Assembly: GCA_964247055.1 (NCBI GenBank)
Contig: OZ176050.1
Location: forward strand, 7,068,001-7,132,000
Source of the DNA: Paragordius varius
Taxonomy: Eukaryota > Nematomorpha
DNA length: 64,000 nt
Reading direction: 5' to 3'
Part shown: positions 23,201 to 36,500 of the stretch, piece after piece
How the letters are laid out: each line of letters begins with the position of its first letter
Position numbering within the stretch: position 1 is the first letter of the stretch
Notes under the pieces: model-generated
What the model was told of the DNA's origin: nothing
The model's input: the letters and a program-made list of their open reading frames with translations, nothing else
Database searches by the model: none
Translations under genes and position numbers: made by a program

Positions 23201-23908
23201 AAAACTAAAAAAATTTTCTAATTCCAATATATTTTGCAAATGCGGCTCGTGAGCCATCTGTGTCAAATACCCCTGGTTTAAGGTGTTTATTTTGGCCCTT
23301 ATATTTAGCTGAATCAAATCAATCTCATCATGATCTTCTGCTTTTCGAACAAAATCTCAAATTCATTTTTCATTTAAACATTTTATAGTTTACGGATATA
23401 ACATAGATTAAAAATTGAATTTAAATGGGTTTTCCCGTTAAATTTTGTAATTTTTCAAAGCATCTAATCTTTAATTTCCTCAATATTGTGAGAATATTAT
23501 GTTGAAATATAAATAATATTCTTATTTTTTCAGAATTTTTAACCAACTAATTATCTATTATTTATATAAATATTTCTGTTATGGTTTCCAAAACAATCAA
23601 TTTTTCAATATATAAAAATGTTTTACTCATAGGCCAAATTCGAAAGTCCTAACGTTGTACGTCGCATGATTCAGAAAAAAATGTCAGACATGCTGCCCAA
23701 ATCAAAGAAAAGAAACATTATAGAAAAAGTAAATTTTTATATCATAATTGATTTAGGATCCGACGGATCAGATATGTTTGAAAAAAAGTGTCTCCTTAAT
23801 TATCTACGAAATGATAATGGCATGGTGCCGTTACACCCTAAGACCTATTTTGGACGTTTTGGATCACAGATACTAAGTAATATAAATTTTTTTATATGGC
23901 AAAAATAA
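17263..23908 (+). CDS. SKICH-like domain protein with basic and coiled C-terminal half
   Basis: Exons, with consistent phases: 17263-17640, 18552-18785, 19076-19150, 19225-19378, 19629-19894, 20557-20994, 23633-about 23908; predicted about 600 residues. Exons 2-4 (about residues 127-280) resemble a SKICH domain as in CALCOCO/TAX1BP1 proteins: PIRFWCRFE, then DRIALIAKKNCRTSSHTI, CELTFQEY and HYHFAYIDTNNEMLGTSPKI, where the family has DWVGIFxVGW, YxFxYVD and GASxPFxF. Exon 5 holds a WLEP segment and a Lys/Arg/His-rich stretch; exon 6 is basic with a predicted coil (KEYLDQMLKLIKENKQL). SKICH proteins act as autophagy/ubiquitin adaptors or membrane-targeting modules; a function here is inference. 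Exon 1 is joined on phase alone. The 3' end is uncertain: a possible 28-nt intron at 23726-23753 would shift the final frame. Intron 6 (2638 nt) holds several MITEs. Confidence 0.6.
21090..21797. repeat. Inverted-repeat element in SKICH-like gene intron 6
   Basis: The left part (GGTTCTGCATTTGACTG, then GGTCAGACC and CCATGGTTATGACC) has a diverged inverted counterpart at 21720-21797, whose reverse complement contains GGGGTTGTGCTGACC, then ATGACCATGGTCAT. The ends resemble hAT GGGTTxTGC termini. No transposase and no clear target duplication, so the boundaries are approximate. Confidence 0.4.
22241..22766. mobile_element. Mariner-like non-autonomous element, TA-flanked
   Basis: Left end is CAATAAAATTGAAATTTTAC followed by GGACAAAACGTATAA. 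The reverse complement of the right end is CAGTAAAAATTAAAACTATAC followed by GGACAAAACGTATAA. Both ends are flanked by TA (22239-22240 and 22767-22768). The inverted repeats run for about 90 bp. A hAT-type MITE has inserted in its middle (22331-22580). A related solo terminal segment (TTTTTCAAAAGACAACCATA) occurs near 38185. Confidence 0.7.
22331..22580. mobile_element. hAT-type MITE nested in the mariner-like element
   Basis: Starts CAGAGGCGTAGCTAGAGAGG; the reverse complement of its right end starts CAGAGATCTTGCAATTATGG. GGCGCC-type motifs lie near both ends. The flanking octamers TCTTAATT and CTTTGATT agree at 5 of 8 positions, as for an old duplication. Confidence 0.55.
23018..23275. mobile_element. 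hAT-type MITE, 258 bp
   Basis: Starts CAGGGGTGTCTAGCACGTGG; the reverse complement of the right end starts CAGGGGTATTTGACACAGAT. Flanking octamers are GTTCAAGG and GTTTAAGG (7 of 8 identical), which supports a hAT 8-bp target duplication. Non-coding. Confidence 0.8.
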
Positions 23909-24598
23909 ACAAAAACCGCTTCTCTCTGTTTATCATTTTACATTTCTATAACACATTGAACACTCCAATTCACCTTATATATATTTCATAAATTCTTTTT
24001 TTGGCATAGTTTTCCGTTTGTTCTTTTTCTAGTTTTATTGCAAGAAAAATAATTAGGTATTTTATAATTATAAGTTACATATTATTAAAACTGGAAACGT
24101 TTAAGACTAAAAATGTGAATTCGGATCCGTAATATATCGTTTAAAACTCCTCTAATAAATCAAATATCCTAGATGTTTTAAATTTAAAAAATGAAATAAT
24201 TAAGGATGGTGAGAAAAATGATTAATAAGGAATAAAACAAAAAGTTAATCTCATATGCTACATTTTTAGGGTATTAATAATATTTGGTGAAGTAAAAACA
24301 CAGCTAAACTTTTTAATAATATAATATTATTTCTTATATCCAAGGTTTCAATCCAAAGACAAATCAATGTAAAACCGCGCCTATATTAATGCTTTCTAAT
24401 TTCATTTAGAAAATTTATTTATTTACTATATTAATAAATAACGCATAATATATTATATGTATGGATTGACTTTAATATATAATAATAGACTGTACTGGTT
24501 AGGTTAATATAATGTATATAATATGGTGGATAGTCTAACTTTTAACATTGCTATATATTCAAATGAAATAAAAAAGTTAAGAGAAAAACGTGATAAAC
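23909..24598. other. Intergenic gap between convergent genes
   Basis: The SKICH-like gene and DOP1 converge here. Plus-strand AATAAA overlaps the presumed end of the SKICH-like frame near 23905. A minus-strand AATAAATAAA near 24415-24425 could serve DOP1. An additional short terminal exon of the SKICH-like gene near 24006 is possible (ATAG followed by a short frame). Confidence 0.3.
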
Positions 24599-27500
24599 CT
24601 AATTTGAAATATAATTTTCACAAAATGTTTCAACCAAATAATCGGTTTGCCTGTCTTTATAATTATTATTTGTAACGTCGGATATAGTAGTTGTTGAATG
24701 CCAAGTTTTATAGAATAAAATTTTGTGAAACAAAGGTAGCAATGGTTGAAAATTTGAAATTTTTGTAATACCCAATAAGGTCAATGGATGATGGCCTTTG
24801 GCTGAATAAATATTTTTGTCAGCAATGTTTAAAGGATCATAATATTGCACAAAAAATTGAGCTATCCTCTGAAGTTTTGTCAATCCATTCATGTTATTAT
24901 CATTAGCAACGTTTTGGGGAAATTCATATTCTCCATTTCCAACAAAGCACCAAGCAGACCTAAATATAATTGTAGATTTATTTCAATTTAAAGTTATGAC
25001 AGATATATATACGTTTTGAAATAGCTTGATTGTTGGGGTAGGAGACTTAGGGCAAGATCCAGAAAGCGACACATCATAAGGCAAAGTTTCAAAGCTGAAG
25101 GTGGTAATGGAGCTAATTGCATTTGTTTCTCATTGAGCCTCCATATAAGATTTTTTTCAGCTACCCTTTATATAAAATGCAAAATTAAAATATGCAAAAA
25201 AATATTAAAAATGTGTTCATTTAAATTTTATGAACTTTGACAAACGTTTTAGTTTTTTGTCTTAATTAAAATTCCATACCATTATAAAAATTATTAAAAA
25301 TTTGAACAAAATAATTTTAAGCGTAGATAAAACACCATTTTGTTGGATATTTGTTTTGAGCGAATTGTTTTTATTTATATTAGACAGACATGTAGATACC
25401 ATGGTAGAAAAGCACGGTCAACTACTATTGAACTTTAACTCGCAAAAAATATTATTATAACTTGTAACATTTTCACAATAAACACCGATATCATACAAAT
25501 TACATTTGTTAGACAATAAATATTGTAATGCATGCGGTATTACACTTAATTATTTGTCATAACTAATATAAAATATATATCGATATTTCCATTATAAAAA
25601 GCAAAGCTTACGAGTTATTTGAAGTTTGGTAAGAACCATCAATATTATCATCCAATCCACTTTTGATAGGTGTAGTATTTTGTAAGGGTGAAGGTGAGAG
25701 CATACGCTTAAAAGCCAAAACCCAAACATACCATTCATCAATGATCCCAAAACAGAGTGTCATTATGGCCGGCCAAAGTGAGGTAAGCCGCGCATCAGAT
25801 AAACGCAAAAGTAAACAGCTAATAATGACATGATATAATTAAGATTTTGGACTAAAATACCAAAAATACATATTCGATTTCAATAGTAATCAGTTTATTT
25901 TTTATAAGCAAAGCTTAAAATATAATACCGGACCCATGAAAGCCTTAACTTGCATGCTCAATAAAAAAATTGTGTAGTTGATTTAAACCTCTACATAATT
26001 ACACAGAGAAAGTCCAAGAATACCTTAATACTCTATAACAACACGACATAACGGATTTGATTATTTAATAAAAGTAATTCATTTGACAGGACCTATCATG
26101 ATTATTGGAAATTTTTTTCCATATTTGCTTGTTTATATTTCAAAACGCTACCTGAAACACAGTAACAATTGCGATAAGGTATCATGTTTGAGAAGTTGCA
26201 TTTGCCTTTGTGGGCCAGATATTGGAAATGTCGAGCCGGAGGAAACATTTACATTAAGTCCGGAGGCATTTTCATCGTTTGTATCTAAGGCCTCCATCCC
26301 AATAGGCAAATCAAACAAGGGTAAAACTAATCCTTCACTCATGGTTATGCAATTTGTATAATCCACAATCTTTTCTGTTGAGACAAGGAAAAATGTATGT
26401 AGTTATGTATATACAACACGATTTTCGTTTTAAGAGTTTTTGAGTATATTTAATTATAAAAAAGGCAAGGCAAATATCAAAATATGTTTGCCCATAGCCT
26501 ATTAAAATAAGAATTGATATATACATAGTGGATGTAAATTTTAAGTTTAATTTGTTAAAATATAGTGTGTTACAAAGAGATACTGCCAATTTCTAAAGGG
26601 GATAAAACAAATATAAATAAAGTTAACCTTGAATATCAGGTAACATTTTTTCGTATTGGTTAAATTTTCCGGTCAAAATAATAAATGTTAAGCGTTTAAG
26701 CCAAGAGAGGCGATTAAAATTTTCTTGTTCGGTGCGTGAAAACAATTGAAATAGGGAGGATGTGACATTAACATTCAATGAACTAAGATGACCTAATAGG
26801 AAATATTCGTAAAAAACTTTGCATTATTAAATTAATTATAGGAATATTAATATTATATCTATATATAATAGGTAGGGTTAAAATTATAAGTGTTAAGAAT
26901 CCTTAAATGCATGAATGTAATTGCATAAATTCTATCATTATAAAAACAACTGATATTTAGATGAAAGCATAAATTTAATAAAACATGCGTTTTTTAATAG
27001 GGTATATTGCGCTCTACTTACTTATAATATCCTTAAAATATGTTGCATCCGATCGTATAATGAAATTTAAAGCGAGTCCCAAAGATTTGAGACTGGTAAC
27101 GTTCGAGGTTCGAAAAAAGTTAGAATCACAAAAGATTTCCCATAATTCCTTTCGGATTATTCGTGCAAATGATATTTGTGGCGATAAAGAACTATTTTGA
27201 TTGGTCATATTATCTGATAAATCGTTTAGTGTAATGTTGGTATTTGGCTTTTTATTGGGTGAATGCGTTGACATACCATCCTCCAGGTTCAAAAAAGTGG
27301 AACTTTTATTATAAAAACTTGTGTTGAAACTTGGATCAAATATACCGTTGAGAATTCGGCAAGAGGCTTCGAATGCGGGTGCATTGAAGGAACTATTTAT
27401 TAAGAAAAAAAATAATCAAGTATATATTTTTATTTCAAAATTTTAAAACCAAAATTAGTTTATTAGACAGAGTTTCAATGAAAAACATAATTATACCTGC

Positions 27501-30500
27501 GTTCCCTGAGGTACGGAAAAATTATTGGAGTTACCAGCGTGTATAAATATAGGCGACTACCGTTGTATGAATGCGATTCCTTGGAGGTTTGTTGGTAGAT
27601 GATATTTAATGCAGAAAACATATACTAGAGAAAAGATTTTGATTGAACATATTAAATGTTTTTTATAGAAGAAATATTTATAAATAAAACCTATTAATAA
27701 CAACATTCATTATAAATAATTAGGCACTATTCGGTTATCCATATCAAGAAACTTATTTATAAATCCTGTAATATTGGGTATTTTAACTTTTTTGAAGTTT
27801 TCAATGTTTTCTAAAGTATCAGATAAAAAGGTTTTAAATATATTTATCATGATTTTCAAGAATATTAGAATTTTTATTTAATCATGCGGTGTAAAAATAA
27901 AATTATTATATTTCTTTAACAACATATTCATGCGTTTTTGAAACATTCAGTCTCTTTGTAATAATAACTTCCACAACCTTAATTTTTGGTTATCTTTAAT
28001 GGTTTTACCAATTTAAATGCAAATTTTGTGTGTTCAATTTCAGAAGAGTTTAAGTCAATTTACCATTTAATCGATTTCAAAAAATGTGGAGATAAATAAG
28101 AACATTGCCAATATATAAAAATGTTAAATGATTACTTATAAATACATATTTTTAGTTATTTACAGTATATCCCAGGCAACTTAATTGTAAATCTTCATAT
28201 AAGTCCCAACATTTAAATAAAGATTAATTTTGTTCCATGAAAGCAAAAAATATAAAACAAGACCTACCTTTGATAATGCATTTAAAGCATAAACATGTAT
28301 GATTTCTTGTGCGTAGGGGCTCAATATTACACGGAAGAGCAAATCATCATCCATGACAATCTTTAAATTATGGTTGGCGGTAAACAATTTGTTACGAGTA
28401 TGGGATGAATATACATGTGATAATGTTTTTAAGACACCCCTAAAATTTTCCGATAATATTGTCCATCTTTCGGAGCACATGTCAACACTAGCTTTTGGTA
28501 TTAAAAGACGCTTAAATGAATCACCGACTATGGGATAGGTTGCACCATTCTCATTCTGAGATGGTTTACCGTCAAAAGTTATGTAAGATGCGCATACTTT
28601 TTCTATGTGGTTTAAATCAAAATGTTGTGTTTGAAATAGATGATATTTACGTTGGGGTGAGAACCCTTCAAGTTGAACAGGATACGAATCGGAATCTAAA
28701 GTGGATTGATAAATGGTTACATCTCCGCTATTAATGTTTGTAGCTGGTATATCATCAATGTCTTTAGAAATATTAGGCACCAAATTTTTAGGGTTTTCAT
28801 CAGCAAAAAGAGTATTATTTGAGTTGGGATTTTGTTCTTCTGCAAGAGAGTCAGGTTTGGAATCAATGGACATGGGAAGCACATTTATATTAAGTTCATT
28901 CGATTCTGGTAATGTTAATGACATTGGTCGATAATTGGGAGTATTTTGACCACTTAAATATTGTCGGTCATCAAGGTTTAAAGAATAATCGGATGGTAAA
29001 TGAGGAGCTGTTGAAATACTTTCATTCTTTTTGGCTATAGCAAAAATCAACATAAACCTTTTTAAAATTTTTTTTGTGGTTTCGCGATATAACCATAAAA
29101 AATATTTTGTGCCTAAAATTTTCATCCACTATTTAATTATTAAGGTTTATGGATAAATTTGTGAAAATTTGTTGTTACAAAATCCATAAAAACAAACGAG
29201 GCCTTGCCTTATTTTATATAGAGGATTGATAAAAAACAATTTTTTTCGAATTTGTCCAAAGTAGTAACTAACTTGATTAACGAAAATAAATAATAAAAAA
29301 ACCTATACGCAAGACTATAACTTACGGGATTGAAAAACATTTAAGTATACAAACCAATCAGTTTTACAGCCCTAAAAATGAACATAGAATATATAAATTA
29401 AAATTACATTGTTTTTTCCGTTTACGGGGTGACAGGGAGTAATTATTAAATGCAAATTTAGTTAGTTGAGCATGAAAAGGATTTGGACTAGACGGGTTAC
29501 TTCGCGTCGGAGAATGTAAATTGTGGTGATTCGGCGAAAATCGATAAAATTTATGTTTAAGTTTGATTGGTGAAATACCGCTAGATCCCGTACCTATTTG
29601 TGGCGTTAGTAAAGCTTTGCTCCTTCGATGATCAATAATCGGAGACATCCTGTGTTTAATGTCAGGAGAAGGGGCCTAAATCAAATTTATAACAATTTGA
29701 ATGTTGGTGTCTCGAAATTATAAATCAAAATTATTTTAAAATTTATGAACATAAAAATTTTTATTACTCTCTGTGATATTGATATGATGGGGTAATTGTT
29801 ACGGACAACCTGGGGCACCTTTTTAAATATGTTCCATGAACTGGTTGTCAAAGATCGGGAAGCTAGGAAGAAAATGGATTCACACATTTCCTGTAAAGTA
29901 TTTCTTAAACTATTGTTATATATAGGCGGTTGAAGCCTAAACCTCATAACATTTAAGCAATTATTAAAGTTCCGTAAGGCTAAGATAATCAACGGTAATT
30001 TTTTCAATAATTCAATGCATTGCAAGTAAACGGGGTCATTTAACAACTGATTAAGGACACAAGTTTGGACCAATGTAAGAAAGCTATGGCTTTTGGCATG
30101 ATCGTTTGTGTCGAATGAATACCGACAAAGTTTATATATTAAATCTAATGTAATGGTTAATAAAAGAGTATCATATTCGTAGGGATATGTAACATCCTTC
30201 CCATCTAACCTAAAATTCACATCATCCAATTTTGGCTGATTCATATTGGTAGGAGCAAGTGGTTTATCACGCAGGAGTTGAAGCATTAAAACATGCAAAC
30301 GGTAAATGATAAGAACTGTAGTTATGGACTTAACCAAGGGGCCATAAAGTAATGTATCAAGTTTCGTCGTATAATCTGGCAAATCTTTAATGGCATCCAT
30401 AGAAGCAATGGAATCTGAGGATATTTGATCGATACATTTGTAAAGTAATGATTCAAGGTTTGAATCAATCAGATTGTGGTGGTATGCTTCATTTTCCTTT

Positions 30501-33500
30501 TCGTTTTTGGGATCCGTCATCAAGAGTGTCTGGTATATGTGAGCAATCCTAAACAGGAGACTTAATAAAAACGTATCTAAATTGGTAAAGGCATCATTTG
30601 CCAATGTTATTTTCTCCCACCAAGCTGAAACCATTTCTAGGAGCGGTAATAATGGTTCTTTATTTAACTCGACACTATCGTTTTCTAGTTTGTCCATAGA
30701 TGGCATTATGATATAAAGGAAGGAATTTATCGTATCATTTAACCCAAAAAACTGCTGTAAAACTATATTAATACACCATTTCCAAGATACATCTTGGTTC
30801 CGTTGCTGAGTGTAAACGAATGAAAGACATTCCAAATACAGTGGATTATAGTATATCCAACAACATTTTGCCAATAAACTAGGATTTAAAACTAAATTAT
30901 TGAATATATCATCGTTTGATGGCGTGTTGTTTGTCAGGGGGGCATTGGAAGATTTAATACTAATCGAATCTAAATGTTTAACTACTTCGACAAAATTTAA
31001 TGGTATATTTGCATTTTTAAACAAACTTTGAGATCGATGATGGCCTTTCTGTTCTAGCAGTTGTAAAAGGATGGTTGTTGTCCATTTTTTATAAACATCA
31101 TCTTCTTGTATGTTCATAAACGTAGAATAAGAATCGATAATTCTAAGGATTAATCCGAAAATTGATTGCAAATCTTTCAAATTCTTCTCAGTTATATGTT
31201 GGAAACTGTTTGCAGTTTGAATCGCCTCCATTATACCATCAATAATTTTTAGTGTTACAACATTAGCTATTTGAAAAAGGGTTAATATAAATTTAGTGAA
31301 AAAATGTTTAATATTTAGTTGAATGTTTATTTTGTTCGGATTCGTTGCTTGGATTTCCTTTTCTGTACATAAATTTTGAGATAACACGATAAGATAATTA
31401 GTAATTATATCAAAAAGATGAAGCCAATTAAGTCTTTCGCTTTCTTGTATGTCAAGTGTATCTTGGTTTGATTCGTTATATAAATGAAGATAAATTACCA
31501 AAATCACCGGTAAATACATTTGTTTTGACAAAGTGTGGTTTGATATCACATTATGAGTTATTATGGATTCAGCAATAAAAGAATGAAGATGGCCAGTATT
31601 TTCGTTATTAGTTTCAAATTCCTCCTATAAATATGATAAAAATTGTTAAAAAAATCTGCAAGAAATCATCGAAATACAATTTATAAGCTTACATGAGTAT
31701 TTGTTGAAAACTTCCAATTTATGCAACAAACGGCCATCCTTAGTATGGCATGAATGATTGCTAGTTTTTGTTTGATAAAGGATGTGCAAGTCGTAAATGC
31801 CTCATTGTACAGGATTAAATCCTTTAAGAATAAGGTAGAAAGGGTATTTGGATTTAGTTTTTGTAATTGATCGGAATCATTTTTGTCATCACGATGTGGT
31901 GATTGACATGATATTCGTGTAATGAGTAGTACATAGTTTTGTAGGGTGGATAAAACCTATAATTATTATGGTTAATAAAAGCATGCATGTAAAAAATAAA
32001 AAATACCTACCTTGTAACGATCAAAACAATGCTGGAAAAGTTTTTTCAATTTTACCGATGTATTTAAGGACGAATAACAATCCATAAAATGTGACAAGAT
32101 ATTTAGCAATACCAAAGAATTTTCAGCAGAAATCGATATAGATCCTTTAGATTTATGTTCATTTTCTTTTAAATCATTCGGGGTAGTGGTGTTTAAAAAC
32201 AAAGCATTGATTAGAGTACTAAATGTATCGAATATAACATCATAGAATTTTGTCAAATTATGATAACTTTCCATGAGTCCGATCTCAATGATGGGCATTT
32301 GTAAAATAAATATTTTTAATTTGTCCGAAAGCAAGTTTGAATTAAATAGGGAAGCAAGAATATTGAGAGATAGATTAAGTTTATTTGGTTTGTATTCATG
32401 GAGGAGGGTTAAAGGATACCAAGTTGTTTCAGAAAATTTACAGTCATTTACAGTGTGATCAAATTCTAAGGCCCGTTTCTGTAAGTAATGAGTAAATATA
32501 AATTTGGTGGAAGCATTATAATCAATGCTAGATTGATTATTCTTAATATCATTGCATATGTTAATGCTATTATCTAGGGGATTGTAGGATAAATTACAAT
32601 TTACCTCATTATCATCATTTTGAACTCGGTTAATTACAATAAATTGCTTCAATGATTTTATTTCAGCAATTATGGGATTAAATAAAAGTTGCAATGTAAG
32701 TTCAGGACTAGATAAACGGTGGTGAGAATTTTGAATCGATGAATTCCCACTCAAATCAGATAAAAACGTCAACAAATCGATGACACAAAGTTGCAATGAT
32801 GTTTGACCAAAACAATCATCGGTATTGTTCGAAGTATGTATCAAACTTAAATACAGAAATGTCGATTGGGGTAATATCATTTTCGAGAGCAATGATTCAG
32901 CCATCTCATGAGACGTGTTTGGGAAAAGGTGTAAAAATATGGGAATATATGACCACAAACTGGTTAACCTATTAACAGCTTGGAGACAAGTCGTTCGTGT
33001 CTCATCATTATGAACTGTCAACTGATGCGCAATCAATGTATCAAGGTATGATACGGTATCGATATCATCAAAAATGGGTAATTGCAAATTATATGTACAT
33101 GGTAGAGTTTGAAGTTGAGTAAACGCAAGCAAAAACAAAGTTAACTCTTGTTTGTGCGATAACTGTTGAATGGCCGTCATAGTTTCAACAGCACAATCAA
33201 TATTATTGAAGGTGTTGGAGACCCGTGAAAACCATGCATTATCTTGACTAGACCAATCCATATTATCCCAAAGATCCTTTATTAGTGTCAACCAAACTTC
33301 ATTTTTTCTTGCCTCAGGGAGTAATGAGGTCACATTATTGTTCTTTTTTGTTTTAATGCATATGAGAGAATAAAGATAGGTTAAGAATGCCGCAACTTCG
33401 ATTCTGTAATCAGAATTCAATGTATAAAAGTTTTGATTTTGAAGAGTTATATTACCAAACTGACTGGTTATGTAAGAGAGTACCATATCACCTTTTGTGG

Positions 33501-36500
33501 TGTTAAACGAAATTAAAAAAGTATATGTAGCAGTATTATACATAGTGAATAATATATAATCCATAGAATGATGCATTTGTGCATCAGGACTTTTATTGTC
33601 TAACCCAGGTTTGTTCAAAGTTACATTTTCATCGCCTGATTCCTTTAAATTATTGGAGAATGGGTGTTGTTTATCAGATTGTAAGCATTCATAAAAAGTA
33701 TTTAACTGATAAAAAACTAGAGTATCCACAATTATATCGAAGGCATTGATACAATACCAATGTTTGGTAACAGATTGTTTATCAAATATGTTGGTAACAT
33801 CAAAATCTTGCAAAAAACATAAATCCTGAAAACAATGACAAGGTTTGTTAGAAAAAGTAATATCTTTTTTATGGTCAATAATGGCTTTGACAGGTGCCAA
33901 ATCATTATGTAGCTTTTTAAGAAATGTAAGTAGCCCGATTGTTACTCCCTTGGTTTCATTTATTTTAAGTTTGTTAGTTAGAAAGCGATAAGCTTGATCC
34001 TTTATAATATTCTCTGTTTCCTCAGATGATGTGTATCTGTTAGTTTTAGATAATTTCCAATTTTTTAACCATTCTAATGATTTTGACAACTTAAAACTTT
34101 GATCAAAAGATATCATGGGCTCTGACCATGTACTTGTGGCTAAATGATATTTTATCCATGCAAATTTAGCTGCGAAAATTTGCAACGGTTCTTGTAAAGC
34201 GCCAAGAAGAGATGCATTATTACATATATCAATCATGTGGTTTGGGGTGACAATAAAAATTACCAACATTAGATTGTTTAAAAAATTTACAGTTTTATCG
34301 ATTAGTGATTGTTTTACATCAATTTCATTTTGCAAAAAAGTGGGATTGTTGCATAGTGCACGGAACATACTTTGTAAAAATTTAGAGAGCATATAAAAAA
34401 TTTCAATAATTTCACCAGTCAATGCCTCTAGATCCTCACACATTTCACCCGAACAAGCAAACAAGGTGTGAAACCTCTCTAATACATCATCAATCCATGC
34501 GCGATAAAATGCGTTTCGCAAAATTGGATTCTCAAACAATTTCCTAATAGATGTCCAATGTCTAACAAGCAGGTAATCAGTGCCATAACTTTGTATTGCA
34601 GTAAGATTGGAAATGTTTATACAATAATTAATAATATCCAATTTTAAGTGCTTTAACAACATTAAACCCAGTAGGGACTTTGGGGTTTGGGATGTATTAG
34701 GGGTTGTAGTTGTGAGTTGTTCCGAACTGCTTGTACTATTTTCCTTGGAAGCTAAAGAGTCCTCAGTAGATTCTGTTTTACGGTTGCTAATATCGTTAAT
34801 AATATTTAAAGTATTATAATTGGTGTCAAGGCTTTGTGATTGAGGTATACCCATTTGTACTGGGGACAGGACAGCGCAATACTGAACCAATATGTAAAGA
34901 GTGTGTAAGGGATTATTTTTTAATTTAGGAGCAATATCGGCCAACTTGGGGTTAGTATTTAAGGAAACTAAAGCATCATAATTGTTATTAGATAGGCAGG
35001 TATCGTAATGCCTTATAGAAAATGTATTGCTTTCTTGCAAAAATAATTCAAACGCTTGGGTAAAACAAGGGTATAGAAGCATAAAAGCCACGACCTCTTC
35101 AGAAAGATTTTGATGCGAGGAAAACTCAATTCTAGACGAATAAATAGAATCATCTTTGGCTGACAAGTTAATTGGTAAAACTGTGGAGGAGGCCAATGAA
35201 TCATGAGACTCCGTCGTATTCAACGTATCTTCCATGCCTATTTTAAAATCCGTATTTGGGTTTACATAATTTTGATAATTGGGTAATGGCTGCTTGCTTT
35301 CTTTTCCTGGCGTGATTTCATTTATGTTAGAATCTCTGTCTGATATAAGCATGTGATCGACAGTGTCGGAGTAATTAACAACAGACTTAAGATTTGATGA
35401 ATTCTGTTTAGGGTGTGCGGTCATAATAATACCGGAACTATACTCTGGCTTTTTGGGTAATTGACCCAAACTATTTAAGGCAAAGGTATCTCTCACGTCA
35501 GGGAATATAGAATGTGATGCGGCATGTTTAAATTTGGGTTTCAATGAGTGGTCCGGCTCTAAACCATAATTATTTTTTGCGGCACTTTTCTTTATCATGC
35601 AATAGTAGGAGTCATCCTTGGAACCCATTCTCCGATGTTTTTTGTGAGATGCGCTTGCAAAATTAATTTTTGGTAATGGTGTGAGCGCTAAATCAGCCCT
35701 AGTGGACATTGAAAGTGGCGTAGGGACCTTAAAACCACTACCCGGAAACATGGATGAACGTTGTTTTGTATCGATTTCTGATGGCAAAAACCAAGAGATA
35801 ATTCGTTTTTGCAACGTTGTATTGCGTTGATTAAAAGTGTCCAACAAAATTCCAATCAATGTATTTATTGATGTATGAAGTGAATCACCAGGGTGGTATT
35901 TTTTCTATAATGGAAAATAGAGTTAAACAGAGAATCTGGGATTTTATTGAAATATTATAATTGCTATATAAAAACTTGAGCTATGGCAAAAATTATTTAA
36001 AAACAATAAAAAAACTAAAATTGAATAATAGGTGGTAAAGGTTGACTAATATAAATTTTAACAAATTATAAGGATGATTATCCCTACATCATAAAAATAT
36101 TAAACATAAATTAATCCCGATTAGTAAAAATATTATTTTCATATTGAATCAATATCGATGGTGTCATAAAAGTACAATTGATTGGGTCTTTTTAAATGGT
36201 AAATACATAGAAAAATAATTGGGACCCAGTTCAATTTTTTGCTTAAATTATACACATTATGTAGGATTTTAGCTATGAAAATAAATATTTGCGATTTACA
36301 TTTTTTAATTTATTAATAAATAGATTCTTATAACAAATAACCGAGGACAAATATATATGTTAAGTAGCTACCTGTAATTTAACGCAATCAAGAGGATCAA
36401 TATAAATTCTTAAAGCGTCAAGGGCGTTTCTTTTTATAAGTATGTTATCGTCATTTAAAATATCCACAAAGGACTGAAATATAATATTTAATTGAGTGGT

